Made by a program: the position numbers and the translations under genes. A stretch of 64,000 bases of DNA from Ferrimonas futtsuensis DSM 18154 (GTDB lineage: Bacteria > Pseudomonadota > Gammaproteobacteria > Enterobacterales > Shewanellaceae), in assembly GCF_000422645.1 (NCBI RefSeq), contig NZ_AUGL01000006.1:236922-300921 (forward strand), in the 5' to 3' direction. The notes under the pieces are model-generated. The model was not told where the DNA came from. It searched no databases and worked only from the letters and a program-made list of their open reading frames with translations. This document shows, piece after piece, positions 7,836 to 16,293 of this stretch (the stretch's first letter is position 1; each line of letters begins with the position of its first letter).

Positions 7836-9263
7836 CTATGCCTGCTGCCACACCTGCATCTTGCGATAGATGGTGGAGGGGCTCACCTCCAACAGGTTTG
7901 CCGCCTGAGTGATGTTGCCGTTACACCGCTCGATGGCCTCCTCGATGGCCTGGCGTTCAATGTCCGCCAGTGACTGGGGCTCGGGCACCGCAGCGGCAAC
8001 ATCCGGGGTATCTGTCGTGCCAGCCTGCTGATTGGGACGGGCCCACTGAAATTGGGCGGCCCCTTCTGCGCCATCGTCACAGGCAATCCGGTTAAGCGGT
8101 GGCGGCAGATCTTCGCTGGCCACCTTACCGCCCGGGTGCATCACCGCCAACTGACGCATCAGATTCTGCAACTGCCGGACATTACCTGGCCAGCCAAATT
8201 TGCTCATGATCCACTCCGCCTGCCGACTGAAGCCAACGAAGCGTTTGCCCTCTTCGGCGCCATAGCTTTGCAGGAAGCGTTTTGCCAGCAACAGAATATC
8301 GTCGCCACGCTGTCTCAATGGGGGCAGGTGGATGGGTAAAACGTGGAGGCGGTAGTAAAGGTCCTCACGGAAACGGCCCTCCTCCACCTCTTTCCAGGGA
8401 TCGCGGTTGCTGGCGCAGACGATGCGCACATCCACCTTGATGCGTTCATCGCTGCCGACAGGCTGAATGGTGGCGGTTTGCAGGAACCGCAGCAGTTTTG
8501 CCTGAAGATCCAACTCCATCTCGCAGATCTCATCCAGGAACAGGGTGCCACCGTTCGCGGCCATCACTGCCCCCTGGCGCTCTTTCTGAGCGCCGGTAAA
8601 GGCCCCTTTCACATGCCCGAACAGCTCACTCTCTACCAACTCCTTTGGTATGGCCGCACAGTTCAGGGGAATAAAAGGACTCTCCCGACGTGCCGACTCC
8701 TGGTGCAATGCCTCGGCACACAACTCCTTGCCCGTCCCACTTTCGCCCAGTACAAACACCGTGGCCCGGCTGCGGGCACTGCGCTCTATCATCTGATAAA
8801 CCGCCTGCATCGAGGTGCTGGCCCCCACGAACTGATGGAAGCTGGCTCTGGCCTGGCGGTTTTCCAGCTGGTCAACCAGGCGGTTGAGGGCGTAGTAATT
8901 CAGGGCGTTGTGCACAGTAACCTGCAGGCGCCGAGCTTCCACCGGTTTGGTAACAAAGTCATAGGCGCCGAGTCGCATCGCTTCCACGGCGGTTTCAACG
9001 GAGCTGTTGGCGGTGATCACGATCACCGGAACCGTACAACCACTGTTGTGCAGCATCCTGAGCAGGTCGATACCGTCCTGGTCGGGAAGGTGAAGATCGA
9101 GAAGGACCAGAGAGGGTAACTGCTTGACCAGGCTCTCTTTGGCCTGGGCGAAGGTGGTGACATGTTCCACCCGGACACTGCTCTCTTTCAGATAGGCTTG
9201 GTACACCCGAGCCAGAGACTCGGTGTCTTCAATCAGCAATACACGATGTTGCAAATCCGCCAT
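7836..9263 (-). CDS. LuxO/SypG-family sigma54-dependent response regulator
   Basis: A 475-residue three-domain regulator. The receiver domain (1-120) has E12-D13, phospho-acceptor D56 (LVLLDLHLP), IVITANSSVETA and FVTKP. The AAA+ domain (about 145-385) has Walker A GESGTGKE, the sigma54-contact loop GAFTGA, Walker B GGTLFLDEI and the FREDLYYRL and WPGNVRQLQN signatures. The C-terminal Fis-type helix-turn-helix reads GNITQAANLLEVSPSTIYRKMQ. CEMELDLQAKLLRFLQT and NRDPWKEVEEGRFREDLYYRL-type stretches are characteristic of LuxO and its paralogue SypG. The ATG at 9263 has GGGAG 8 nt upstream; a longer TTG start at 9311 is less likely. Surrounding exopolysaccharide genes with -24/-12 promoters favour a SypG-type role; the Hpt and yvcK neighbours recall LuxO. 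Confidence 0.88.
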   Translation of the reverse strand: MADLQHRVLLIEDTESLARVYQAYLKESSVRVEHVTTFAQAKESLVKQLPSLVLLDLHLPDQDGIDLLRMLHNSGCTVPVIVITANSSVETAVEAMRLGAYDFVTKPVEARRLQVTVHNALNYYALNRLVDQLENRQARASFHQFVGASTSMQAVYQMIERSARSRATVFVLGESGTGKELCAEALHQESARRESPFIPLNCAAIPKELVESELFGHVKGAFTGAQKERQGAVMAANGGTLFLDEICEMELDLQAKLLRFLQTATIQPVGSDERIKVDVRIVCASNRDPWKEVEEGRFREDLYYRLHVLPIHLPPLRQRGDDILLLAKRFLQSYGAEEGKRFVGFSRQAEWIMSKFGWPGNVRQLQNLMRQLAVMHPGGKVASEDLPPPLNRIACDDGAEGAAQFQWARPNQQAGTTDTPDVAAAVPEPQSLADIERQAIEEAIERCNGNITQAANLLEVSPSTIYRKMQVWQQA

Positions 9264-9378
9264 GGCAAAGCTCCCTCTATGCCTACACAGATAAAATTGT
9301 AGGTGACTCAAGGACGCTTTTACTAGGAAGTGACTAAAAAATATTGATTAATTTACCTCCGCGAGGTTCAACAAGGAC

Positions 9379-10023
9379 TTAGCTCCAACGGCCATTGAGA
9401 AAGCGGCTTTCCCTCAACCAGATCTGCAGGCGACCAAACCAGGATTTGTGGGACAACCAGCAGAGGCGCCGCGACAGTGAGCTCGCCAGTTCTCGTCCCA
9501 ATGCGGGCAACGCGCTGCGATTAAGAATCACCCCCATCAGCACGACCCCCTGGTGATTCAATCGAATCTTCAGCCGCTCAAGCTTCTCTTCGTCGTCCCG
9601 GCCGCCATCCACCACCAGCAGCACGCCCTGGCAACCGGATATAGCCAGAATGCCCCGCTCATCCAGGGCCGAGCCGGCGTGCACCACCACAGTGCTGAAC
9701 TCTTGCTGCCACCGAAGCAACGCCTGAACCAGGCTGTTGAGCTGCAGCGGCCTGTCCTGCTGTGGCGCCCCCAGATAGGCCAAACCACTCCGGTCGCCGA
9801 TGGCAGTGTGAGCGCTGATATCATCCAGGCTCCAGGCGGCAGGCGATTGCTCCGCCAGCCCCACCATCAGCGTGGTCCCCCCCAGTGACTGAAGCCGCGC
9901 CGCAAGGGCCTTGCTGACCCAGGCGGCGCTGCCCCCGCCAAGATCGGCCACGGCCAGGCTGGAGACCGCTTTGCGTTCCAGCATGGTGGTCAGGCCCGAA
10001 AACGGGTCACGGGTCACAATCAT
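9379..10023 (-). CDS. Degenerate BY-kinase-like ATPase, SypD-like
   Basis: A 214-residue protein with the layout of CpsD/Wzc-type bacterial tyrosine kinases but without their catalytic motifs. Where Walker A (GxGKST) should stand it has LGGGSAAWVS, with no lysine. The Walker A' LLIDAD is LMVGLA, and the Walker B DTPP region is VVVHAGS. The later part, VLLVVDGGRDDEEKLERLK with GVILNR, is conserved. No tyrosine-rich tail is present. It is therefore probably an ATPase-dead scaffold or regulator of polymer length or export. Its start overlaps the exporter stop by 4 bp, so it ends the sypABCD-like operon. Confidence 0.72.
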   Translation of the reverse strand: MIVTRDPFSGLTTMLERKAVSSLAVADLGGGSAAWVSKALAARLQSLGGTTLMVGLAEQSPAAWSLDDISAHTAIGDRSGLAYLGAPQQDRPLQLNSLVQALLRWQQEFSTVVVHAGSALDERGILAISGCQGVLLVVDGGRDDEEKLERLKIRLNHQGVVLMGVILNRSALPALGRELASSLSRRLCWLSHKSWFGRLQIWLRESRFLNGRWS

Positions 10024-12110
10024 ATGGCACCTCCCAGGGCAATAAGCGCAACGATGCTCAACGCATCCCTGACCCCATTGATGAACACGTGCCAGTTTGA
10101 CTGCTCCTCATTGGGCACGTAAACGGTGTCACCGGGGCGCAACACCGGGATCTGCGCATAGTTGGGTCTCATGACAAACTCCTTGAGATCAAACACCCTG
10201 GCCTGAGGTTCACAACAGCTGTGCTGAACGACGATGATCTTCTCGATGTAGGCGTTCTCCTTCGGACCTCCGGCCTCAGCCAGCAGATCCAGCAGGTTCA
10301 TGGTGTCATCGAAGCTGTAACGTCCCGGCTTGTTGACCGCCCCCATCAGGCGAACCACCTGCTCAGCAGGCTTCTCCAGCCACTGCCTGTCTCTCTGAGG
10401 CAGGAAGATGGTGTCCCCCGGCAGCACCTTGGGCAAGACGCTTTCGTCGCCGGTTTCGAAGTAACGCGCCAGGTTTAGCTGAGTCACCCTGGCCTGGCTG
10501 CCGTCTCTGTGGGTGATCCGAATCTGACCCAGGTCGGCCTCATCGGTGGGGCCGTCCGCCGCGGCGAGGATGTCCAGGAAACTCAGCTGGGCGGTGAAGG
10601 CATAACGCCCGGGAGACTCTACCTGGCCAAAGACATAGATGGAGCTCTCCGGCCCCTGACGGATCCAGGAGGATTTGTTGTCCGTGGGGTCCCAGGGCAG
10701 TTCGTTGACTATGACGGTATCCCCTGCCTCCAGATCCGGCAGCGCGGCGTAGCTGCCCCCCTGCTTGATGAACTTGTCCAGGTCGAACAGGCGCTTTTCG
10801 CCACTCTCCTTGAGAATCTCAATCTCGGCCAGATTCGCATGCTGCTTAGGGCCCTCCGCATGGGCAAACAGGTCCAGGAAGGACATGGCATCATCCCACT
10901 CATACCGGCCCGGTTTGTTCATGGCGCCGACAATTTTGATCGCCCGATCCGACGGGATCTTCAGCCAGGACTTCTCATTCACGTCGGTTTTCTCGGGGAC
11001 AAAGATGACATCTCCAGGCTCAATGGCAGGCAGCGGGGTCGTTTGTCGGCTCTCGGTGTAAGAGAGCAGATCCACCTCGACCACACTCTGGTTTTGGCGT
11101 AACAGGCGGATGTTGCGCGTCTCGGCGAAGCGTGTCGGTCCTCCCGCATTGGCCAACAGGTCCAGGAAGGTCACCTGATCGCCGGTTTCGTAGGCTCCCG
11201 GCTGCTGGACCTCACCCATCACATAGACGGTTCTTTGGGTGTTGGACACGACGTCGACCTGAATGGGGACATACACCAGGGTTCCCGGCCCCACCGGCGG
11301 CAACGTCTGGGACTCCCCTTCATCCAGGTAGCTTTTCAGGTCAAACAGGTAAGGCACATTGTCGGTGATCACCCGGATATGGCTGACGTCGCCATAGCGG
11401 GTCACCCCTTCGGCCCGCATCAGGGCATCCACCAGATTCATCTCGCCCTTAATGGAGAAGGTTCCGGGATTTCGTACTTCGCCAAACAGGGTGATTGCTT
11501 CCCGTTTGCCGGCGCCATCTCCCCCCGCGATCAGCGAGCGGGCATCAAAATTCACTTCCACATTGCCGGTGAGCGGCGAAGCCGGGACGAACAGCCTGTC
11601 CTCGCTCCTCAGTGCTGGCAGCAGGGTGTCATCCCCGCTGTCCAGATACGCCTTGTAGTCGAAGGGTATGATCTGTTCCTGTCGCTGCACCTGAAGGCGG
11701 TCCAACTGGGCACCGGGACGCAGGCCGCCCGCGGCCTCAATCGCCATCTGCACATTTCCGTCTGCCGGCAGTAACACCTCTCCCGGAGCATCCACATAGC
11801 CCAGCACCCGAATCAGCAGTTGCGGGGCTTCCAGTTCGAGGTCAAACTGATCCAGGTTGATGTAGACACTGGAGAGCGCCAGTTTCACCGTGGCCTTTGC
11901 CTGCTCCAGGGTCTTACCACGCAGGGCCACCCTGCCCGCCTCTGGCAATCGGATCTTTCCCTGATTATCCAGTTGGAAAGGCTGGTCAAAGTCTGGCTCG
12001 CCAGGCAACAGCACCATCAGGCTGTCCCCGGGCTTCAGCCGCCGCTCCTCTTCGGCCTGAAGAGGCAGCATCACCAGCACCAACACTAGCAGGCAGAGGT
12101 ATCTCATCAC
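10020..12110 (-). CDS. Polysaccharide export protein with six SLBB-type repeats, SypC-like
   Basis: A 696-residue outer-membrane polysaccharide export protein of the Wza/CtrA/BexD class. After a Sec signal peptide (no lipobox; cut near LQAEE) comes a Poly_export domain (LKPGDSLMVLLPGE, LPEAGRVALRGKTLEQA). Six SLBB-like repeats follow, each built on GxVxxPGxY...FLDLLAxAGGP. Well-formed ones begin ITLFGEV, VYVMGEV, IKIVGAM, IYVFGQV and VRLMGAV. Wza has far fewer and is about 380 residues, so this one could form an unusually long periplasmic conduit. A C-terminal hydrophobic helix (DALSIVALIALGGAI) could span the membrane. It is coupled by 4-bp ATGA overlaps on both sides. Confidence 0.86.
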   Translation of the reverse strand: MMRYLCLLVLVLVMLPLQAEEERRLKPGDSLMVLLPGEPDFDQPFQLDNQGKIRLPEAGRVALRGKTLEQAKATVKLALSSVYINLDQFDLELEAPQLLIRVLGYVDAPGEVLLPADGNVQMAIEAAGGLRPGAQLDRLQVQRQEQIIPFDYKAYLDSGDDTLLPALRSEDRLFVPASPLTGNVEVNFDARSLIAGGDGAGKREAITLFGEVRNPGTFSIKGEMNLVDALMRAEGVTRYGDVSHIRVITDNVPYLFDLKSYLDEGESQTLPPVGPGTLVYVPIQVDVVSNTQRTVYVMGEVQQPGAYETGDQVTFLDLLANAGGPTRFAETRNIRLLRQNQSVVEVDLLSYTESRQTTPLPAIEPGDVIFVPEKTDVNEKSWLKIPSDRAIKIVGAMNKPGRYEWDDAMSFLDLFAHAEGPKQHANLAEIEILKESGEKRLFDLDKFIKQGGSYAALPDLEAGDTVIVNELPWDPTDNKSSWIRQGPESSIYVFGQVESPGRYAFTAQLSFLDILAAADGPTDEADLGQIRITHRDGSQARVTQLNLARYFETGDESVLPKVLPGDTIFLPQRDRQWLEKPAEQVVRLMGAVNKPGRYSFDDTMNLLDLLAEAGGPKENAYIEKIIVVQHSCCEPQARVFDLKEFVMRPNYAQIPVLRPGDTVYVPNEEQSNWHVFINGVRDALSIVALIALGGAI

Positions 12111-12934
12111 TCTCTCCTCGACGCATCGTCCCAGTGGCGCAGGGCCACCTGTTCGGAGTCATCCTCATTGGTGGACAGCACCAGAGTGACCCTGCGGTTG
12201 GCAAGCCGCCCGGTCGGGGTGGTGTTGTCCCCAACAGGCTGGGATTCTCCTCTGGTCTCCAGGGTCAGCTGATGCTGGCGTACCCCCTGCTTCAGCAGAA
12301 ACTCGGAGACCGACTGGGCACGGTGGGCGGCCAGGGTGTGGTTGTACTCCTCACTGCCTCGATGATCCGCATGTCCGGTGATCGTCAGGTGCCAGTGAGG
12401 GTGTGCCATCAGCTCGGTGGCCAGGTACGCCAACCGCTGTTGAAACTCCGGCAACAGCTCCGCCTGATCATCGGCAAACTGCTCGGAAAAGAGCAGCCGG
12501 CTTACCTGGCTGTTACCGAGCTGGCTCAGGGAAGAGGCGGCGACGGGTGACGGGCGATGTGCCTGACAGCCAAGCTTGGCGGTCACATAATTGAGTCGAA
12601 CCCCGAGGCGATGAACCTGATCCTCAACAACCAACATGGTCTCCGCGGCATCGGCCAACAACCCGTCCGCCAGTTCACCTCTGACCCGGGCCAACAGCAG
12701 CTCTGCCTGCATCTGGCGGGCGGGCAAGCAGGCCATGGAACCGCGCAGGCGCAGCAGATCCAGGCCCATCTGCGCCTCCACCGTGCGCTGCCTCAACTGC
12801 TGCTGCTCCTGCTGGAAGGCCGGCGAGTTGAGGTAGCTCTCCCAGGGCGTTTTCTCATCGGCCATGCCGCCCTGCCCCTGCTCGGGCCACTGAGCACAGC
12901 CACTGAGCAACACAACGACCAACAGCCCTCTCAT
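12107..12934 (-). CDS. OmpA-family lipoprotein, SypB-like
   Basis: A 275-residue lipoprotein. MRGLLVVVLLSGC gives a short signal peptide with the cysteine of the lipobox at residue 13. The middle (35-150) is helical and glutamine-rich. The C-terminal OmpA-like peptidoglycan-binding domain (about 155-255) has the motifs LTITGHADHRGSEEYN, LAAHRAQSV, LETRGESQPVGDN and LANRRVTLVL, with the Asp and Arg that hold diaminopimelate. It probably anchors the export machinery to peptidoglycan, as proposed for similar proteins in syp-like loci. It overlaps the STAS gene before it and the exporter gene after it by 4 bp each. Confidence 0.85.
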   Translation of the reverse strand: MRGLLVVVLLSGCAQWPEQGQGGMADEKTPWESYLNSPAFQQEQQQLRQRTVEAQMGLDLLRLRGSMACLPARQMQAELLLARVRGELADGLLADAAETMLVVEDQVHRLGVRLNYVTAKLGCQAHRPSPVAASSLSQLGNSQVSRLLFSEQFADDQAELLPEFQQRLAYLATELMAHPHWHLTITGHADHRGSEEYNHTLAAHRAQSVSEFLLKQGVRQHQLTLETRGESQPVGDNTTPTGRLANRRVTLVLSTNEDDSEQVALRHWDDASRRE

Positions 12935-13251
12935 GCGGCCACCTCACCACCAACGAACGGAATGGCGCGATCCACCCTGAGCATAGTCAGAATGCGCTTA
13001 GGTTGGCCGTGTACCCCATGCAGCTGGAGGACACGTTGCTGGCTCTTGAGGCGCTTAAACAGGTAGATGATGGCGCCAATGCCGGAGGAATCGATGAATT
13101 CGGTCCGGGACAGATCGACCACCACCAGTTGGCTGCTGTCCTCCAGCAGGTTTTCAAAGCTCTCTTTGATGGGAGCGATGTGGTCGATGTCGAACTGTTG
13201 GGGGGCCGCCACTTTGGTGGGTGCCAGTGTCTGATCGAGTTGAATAGCCAT
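12931..13251 (-). CDS. STAS-domain protein, SypA-like
   Basis: A 106-residue single STAS domain related to anti-sigma-factor antagonists. The signature VVVDLSRTEFIDSSGIGAIIYL carries the phosphorylatable serine at residue 56 (D54-S55-S56-G57). In V. fischeri, SypA is a STAS protein controlled by phosphorylation of its conserved serine by SypE; no SypE-like kinase/phosphatase is in this window. ATG at 13251 has GGGAG 7 nt upstream; a GTG 6 nt earlier is less well placed. It is the first gene of the operon behind the -24/-12 promoter at 13305-13321, and it is coupled to the OmpA gene. Confidence 0.85.
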   Translation of the reverse strand: MAIQLDQTLAPTKVAAPQQFDIDHIAPIKESFENLLEDSSQLVVVDLSRTEFIDSSGIGAIIYLFKRLKSQQRVLQLHGVHGQPKRILTMLRVDRAIPFVGGEVAA

Positions 13252-13271
13252 GATCACTCTCCCAATAAACG

Positions 13272-13298
13272 TAAGGGCCGGAACTGTTCCGGCCCTTA
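13272..13298 (-). other. Strong 12-bp hairpin at the start of the SypA-like transcript
   Basis: TAAGGGCCGGAA and TTCCGGCCCTTA pair perfectly around a 3-nt loop. The predicted sigma54 start (about 13294) lies at its outer end, so the message would begin with this stem, about 20 bases before the start codon. No T-run follows on either strand, which argues against a simple terminator. It may stabilise the message or affect translation. Confidence 0.6.
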
Positions 13299-13304
13299 GG
13301 CTTC

Positions 13305-13321
13305 AGCAAAGAGAATGCCAA
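13305..13321 (-). promoter_or_regulatory. Predicted sigma54 promoter of the SypABCD-like operon
   Basis: TTGGCATTCTCTTTGCT matches TGGCAC at five of six positions and TTGC at all four, with the invariant GG and GC spaced correctly. The predicted start is near 13294, about 43 nt before the STAS gene. Confidence 0.72.
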
Positions 13322-13370
13322 CCGTAATAAACATTAATATTCATGCACTTAGTTAAAGCCTCAGAGAGTT

Positions 13371-13385
13371 CAATGCGTTTTGCAA
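13371..13385 (-). promoter_or_regulatory. Possible activator site upstream of the SypABCD-like promoter
   Basis: TTGCAAAACGCATTG resembles the TTGCA-N3-TGCAA dyads at the other two loci, with an imperfect right half. It sits 50 bp upstream of the -24 box. A direct repeat of CGTTTTGCAA occurs at 13376-13385 and 13390-13399. Confidence 0.4.
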
Positions 13386-13397
13386 TAACCGTTTTGC

Positions 13398-13419
13398 AAA
13401 ATAAGGGGGGCTCCCCCCC
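13398..13419 (-). terminator. Terminator of the glycosyltransferase operon
   Basis: A GGGGGG/CCCCCC stem follows the stop at 13457 and is followed on the minus strand by TTATTTT. The plus strand has CGTTTTT after it, so it may work both ways. Confidence 0.65.
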
Positions 13420-13456
13420 TCGTTTTTCCCTGGCGCAGCGCAGCCACAACAGGCCG

Positions 13457-15217
13457 TTAATGCCCTTTGGCGCCCAGGACCACCATCACGGTTCTCCTGA
13501 GGACCTGCCACTCCATGGCGAAGTAAGTGGCGGGCGCCGACAACGCCGCGCCATAGGCATGGTCATAGAGAAGCTTCTGTTTGACGTCCTCCAGGTTGGT
13601 GTCACCAGACTGGTGTACCTGCGCCAAGCCGGTTATGCCAGGTTGCAGTTCAAACGTACGCTCCAGGTAGAAGGGTAACTGAGCGTCCAACTCGCCACAG
13701 ATCCGGGGGTGCTCCGGGCGTGGCCCCACCAGGGAAAGTTCGCCGCTGAGCACCTGAAACAGCTGAGGAAGCTCATCAAGACGCGTGGCCCGGATGAAGC
13801 GACCCACCCTGGTCACCCGGCAGTCCCCTTTGGAGGCCCAGCGGGCGCCCTGTTGCTCTGCATCCTGAACCATGGATCGAAACTTGGTCACATAACACAG
13901 CTCCGTTCTGTCATCGTATCGGGCCCCAATCCTGAGTTGCCGATAGAATACCGGGCCTGGAGAGTCCAACTTGATCACCAGAGCCACCAGGGGAAACAGT
14001 GGCAGGGTCAGCAGCAGCAAGGCACCACCCACCAACAGGTCGACACCACGCTTGAACACGCGAACCATGAGAGGCTGGAATCCACCCTCCACAGTGCTCC
14101 ATCCGACACGGGTCCCGGTCAATCGGCACCAACACCCCAGTAGAGCCCCGCTAAGGGCGGTCATCACCATGCCGATCCGACTCTTGGGCTTTATCAGGGC
14201 GAACGCCACCATGGCCAGTGCCAAGGCCAGCATCGGCCACAGCAAAGGAGCGGTGGCGGGAAACTGGGCGGGCAGCAACAGGGTTAATCCCCCCCAGAGA
14301 GGCATCAAAAGGGGCACGAAGGCTCTGAGCCCCTTGCCTGAAAGACCGGCGACGCGCGCCGAAAAGGGCAATATCGGCAAGGTTTTCACCAACGAACCCA
14401 GCTGCTGCAGGTTGCCTGCGGCAATGCGCATCCTCTGTGCGAACAGCCGTTCTGACGATCGGGGCGCCACATCTACTGCCCGCATTCTCTGGTCATAACC
14501 GCTGCGGTATCCCTGCCTCAACACCCCCATCACCAATTCAAAGTCATCGTTGATGCAATCCGCCTTCAGCTCGGTAATGCACTCACTGCGCAGCAGCAAC
14601 AAAGCGCCGGGACCGCCCATCACCGCGCCCAGGCTCGCTTCCCCGGCCCGGCAGCGATTCAGCCCCGCCCAATGCCGGGCAAGACGACTGTCGGTACCAT
14701 GGGTGTACCGGCCAGCCAGGGCCCCCAGATGGGGGTCGCAAAAACGCTGCTCGGCCAGTTGCAGGGTGTCCCGGCCGAGCAGTGCGCTGCAATCGCTTAA
14801 CAGCACCAGTTCTCCAGGGCGTCCTTTCAGGCGGGCCAGAGCCTGATTCAACCGGTGAACCTTACCCCGATTGTCGGCAAACTCCCGGCTGTGCAGGCGC
14901 ATCCCGGCCTGGGCAAACCTTGGCTGGAACTGATGAACCACAGAAGCGCTGTTGTCCCGGCAACCGTCAAGCAACACCTCCACCTCGACTTGACATAAGG
15001 GTTTGGCGAATCTGATCAGGTTGTTCAGTTTGAAGCCCAGTTCCCGTGCTTCGTTATAGCAGGGGATCACCAGGGTGATGCGATCCACCCTTTGACTCTG
15101 CAAATGGGTAAACGCCCCGGTCTTACGGGCGGCCAGCCACCCCATCCACCTGGGGTAGAGCACCAGGTTGATCACCAGCAGAGAGGTAACCACAATCCAG
15201 AGAATTAACACCATCAT
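13457..15217 (-). CDS. Fused GT2 glycosyltransferase and initiating sugar-phosphate transferase (SypQ-SypR-like)
   Basis: A 586-residue protein joining two enzymes. After an N-terminal membrane helix, residues about 45-270 are a GT2 family transferase (ITLVIPCYNEARELG, VLLDGCRDNSASVV, VLLSDCSAL), with more membrane helices at about 290-370. From about residue 383 follows a complete bacterial sugar transferase: membrane helix, FYRQLRIG, TKFRSMVQDAE, RLDELPQLFQVLSGELSLVG, RPEHP, QPGITGLAQV. Such domains put the first sugar phosphate on undecaprenyl phosphate. In V. fischeri these are separate sypQ and sypR. The ATG at 15217 has GGAGG upstream and overlaps the previous stop by 4 bp. Last gene before a terminator. 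Confidence 0.82.
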   Translation of the reverse strand: MMVLILWIVVTSLLVINLVLYPRWMGWLAARKTGAFTHLQSQRVDRITLVIPCYNEARELGFKLNNLIRFAKPLCQVEVEVLLDGCRDNSASVVHQFQPRFAQAGMRLHSREFADNRGKVHRLNQALARLKGRPGELVLLSDCSALLGRDTLQLAEQRFCDPHLGALAGRYTHGTDSRLARHWAGLNRCRAGEASLGAVMGGPGALLLLRSECITELKADCINDDFELVMGVLRQGYRSGYDQRMRAVDVAPRSSERLFAQRMRIAAGNLQQLGSLVKTLPILPFSARVAGLSGKGLRAFVPLLMPLWGGLTLLLPAQFPATAPLLWPMLALALAMVAFALIKPKSRIGMVMTALSGALLGCWCRLTGTRVGWSTVEGGFQPLMVRVFKRGVDLLVGGALLLLTLPLFPLVALVIKLDSPGPVFYRQLRIGARYDDRTELCYVTKFRSMVQDAEQQGARWASKGDCRVTRVGRFIRATRLDELPQLFQVLSGELSLVGPRPEHPRICGELDAQLPFYLERTFELQPGITGLAQVHQSGDTNLEDVKQKLLYDHAYGAALSAPATYFAMEWQVLRRTVMVVLGAKGH

Positions 15218-16293
15218 GCTTTCTCCTCCAGCAGGGTCAGATACTGCTGCGCCATGGTGGTATCGCTGCCATGGCTCAGCACAAATCTCCGCAGCACTCC
15301 CCGGCTCTGTCGGCTCAACGACAACAACCGGCGTACCGGCCTGAGCCACTCCTCCACCTTGTCTCCGCCGACTATGCACCCCATTTTGGTACATACCATA
15401 TCGCGACAGTTTCCGACATTGGTGGCGACAACAGGCACCTCACAGGCCTGAGCCTCCAGCAGGGACATGGGCGCCCCTTCATGGTGGCTGGCCAGACAAA
15501 AGAGGTCCAGGGCCGGATACCACAGCTCCATCCTCTCAACCTGCCCAAGGAAATGACACCGCTTAGCGACCCCCAAATTCTCGGCCATGGTCTGGAGATT
15601 CTCCCGCTCACTGCCCTGCCCGGCAATCACCAGATGCACCTCCTCGGGCAGCCGGGTCAACAAAGTGAGAAGCCTATCGACCCCCTTCACCGGCTCCAGA
15701 CGACAGGCTGTACCCATCAGCAGCGCCCGCCCTGGCAGGCCAAACTGCCTTCTCGCAGCCTGCTGGTCAGACGGCAGGAAACGCGAGGCGGCAACCCCAT
15801 TGGGGATCACCTTTTCAATTCTGCACCCCTGCTGCTCATAGGCCCGGGCCACGGCCCGGGCATCGGCCACCATCGCCGGGCGAAACAGGGTTTCGGCTAG
15901 GCGAGTCAGTTGCCGCTGACGACCAAGGGTCAGGCTCCAACCATCATGGTGAGTATGAACATGCTCAATACCCAGGCCGATGGCCGCCGCACCGCCGTAG
16001 ATCAGGGGGCCAATGTGATGGCTGTGCAAGTGAGTCACCTTGTACTGCTTCAGGTAGCGACGCAGTGATTTCACCAGCTCGCTGTCGACACCAGCCCCCT
16101 TATTCAGGGCGCTGAAGCGCTTGAGCTGCAACAGCCTGGGCCACTGCTCCATCAGGGTGTCGGCTTCCCCTTCCAGGGAGAGATAGTGCACCTCGAAGTG
16201 CTCCTCCAGACGCTCACCCAGCGTCAGAGCCATGGTTTCCAGCCCGCCAACGGCCATTTTTTGCACCAATTGAACCAATACCGGCTTGTTCAT
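15214..16293 (-). CDS. GT4-family glycosyltransferase, SypP-like position
   Basis: A 359-residue GT-B glycosyltransferase. The N-terminus has VGGLETMALTLGERL and HSHHIGPLIYGGAAA; the donor lobe has VIPNGVAASRFLP, CRLEPVKGVDRLL, VIAGQGSE and the ASHHEGAPMSLLEAQACEVP motif with the two catalytic-region glutamates. It acts on the cytoplasmic face of the inner membrane in repeat-unit assembly. It is coupled by ATGA overlaps to the Wzz-like gene before it and the fused transferase after it. Donor sugar unknown. Confidence 0.84.
   Translation of the reverse strand: MNKPVLVQLVQKMAVGGLETMALTLGERLEEHFEVHYLSLEGEADTLMEQWPRLLQLKRFSALNKGAGVDSELVKSLRRYLKQYKVTHLHSHHIGPLIYGGAAAIGLGIEHVHTHHDGWSLTLGRQRQLTRLAETLFRPAMVADARAVARAYEQQGCRIEKVIPNGVAASRFLPSDQQAARRQFGLPGRALLMGTACRLEPVKGVDRLLTLLTRLPEEVHLVIAGQGSERENLQTMAENLGVAKRCHFLGQVERMELWYPALDLFCLASHHEGAPMSLLEAQACEVPVVATNVGNCRDMVCTKMGCIVGGDKVEEWLRPVRRLLSLSRQSRGVLRRFVLSHGSDTTMAQQYLTLLEEKA

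Noticed and set aside
9264..9378. A Qrr-like small RNA next to the LuxO-like gene, as in Vibrio
   Set aside because: Only 115 bp lie here, with no -24/-12 promoter and no Qrr-like conserved core or terminator.
13272..13298. Intrinsic terminator
   Set aside because: The stem is strong, but neither strand has a T-run after it, and it lies at the predicted transcript start.
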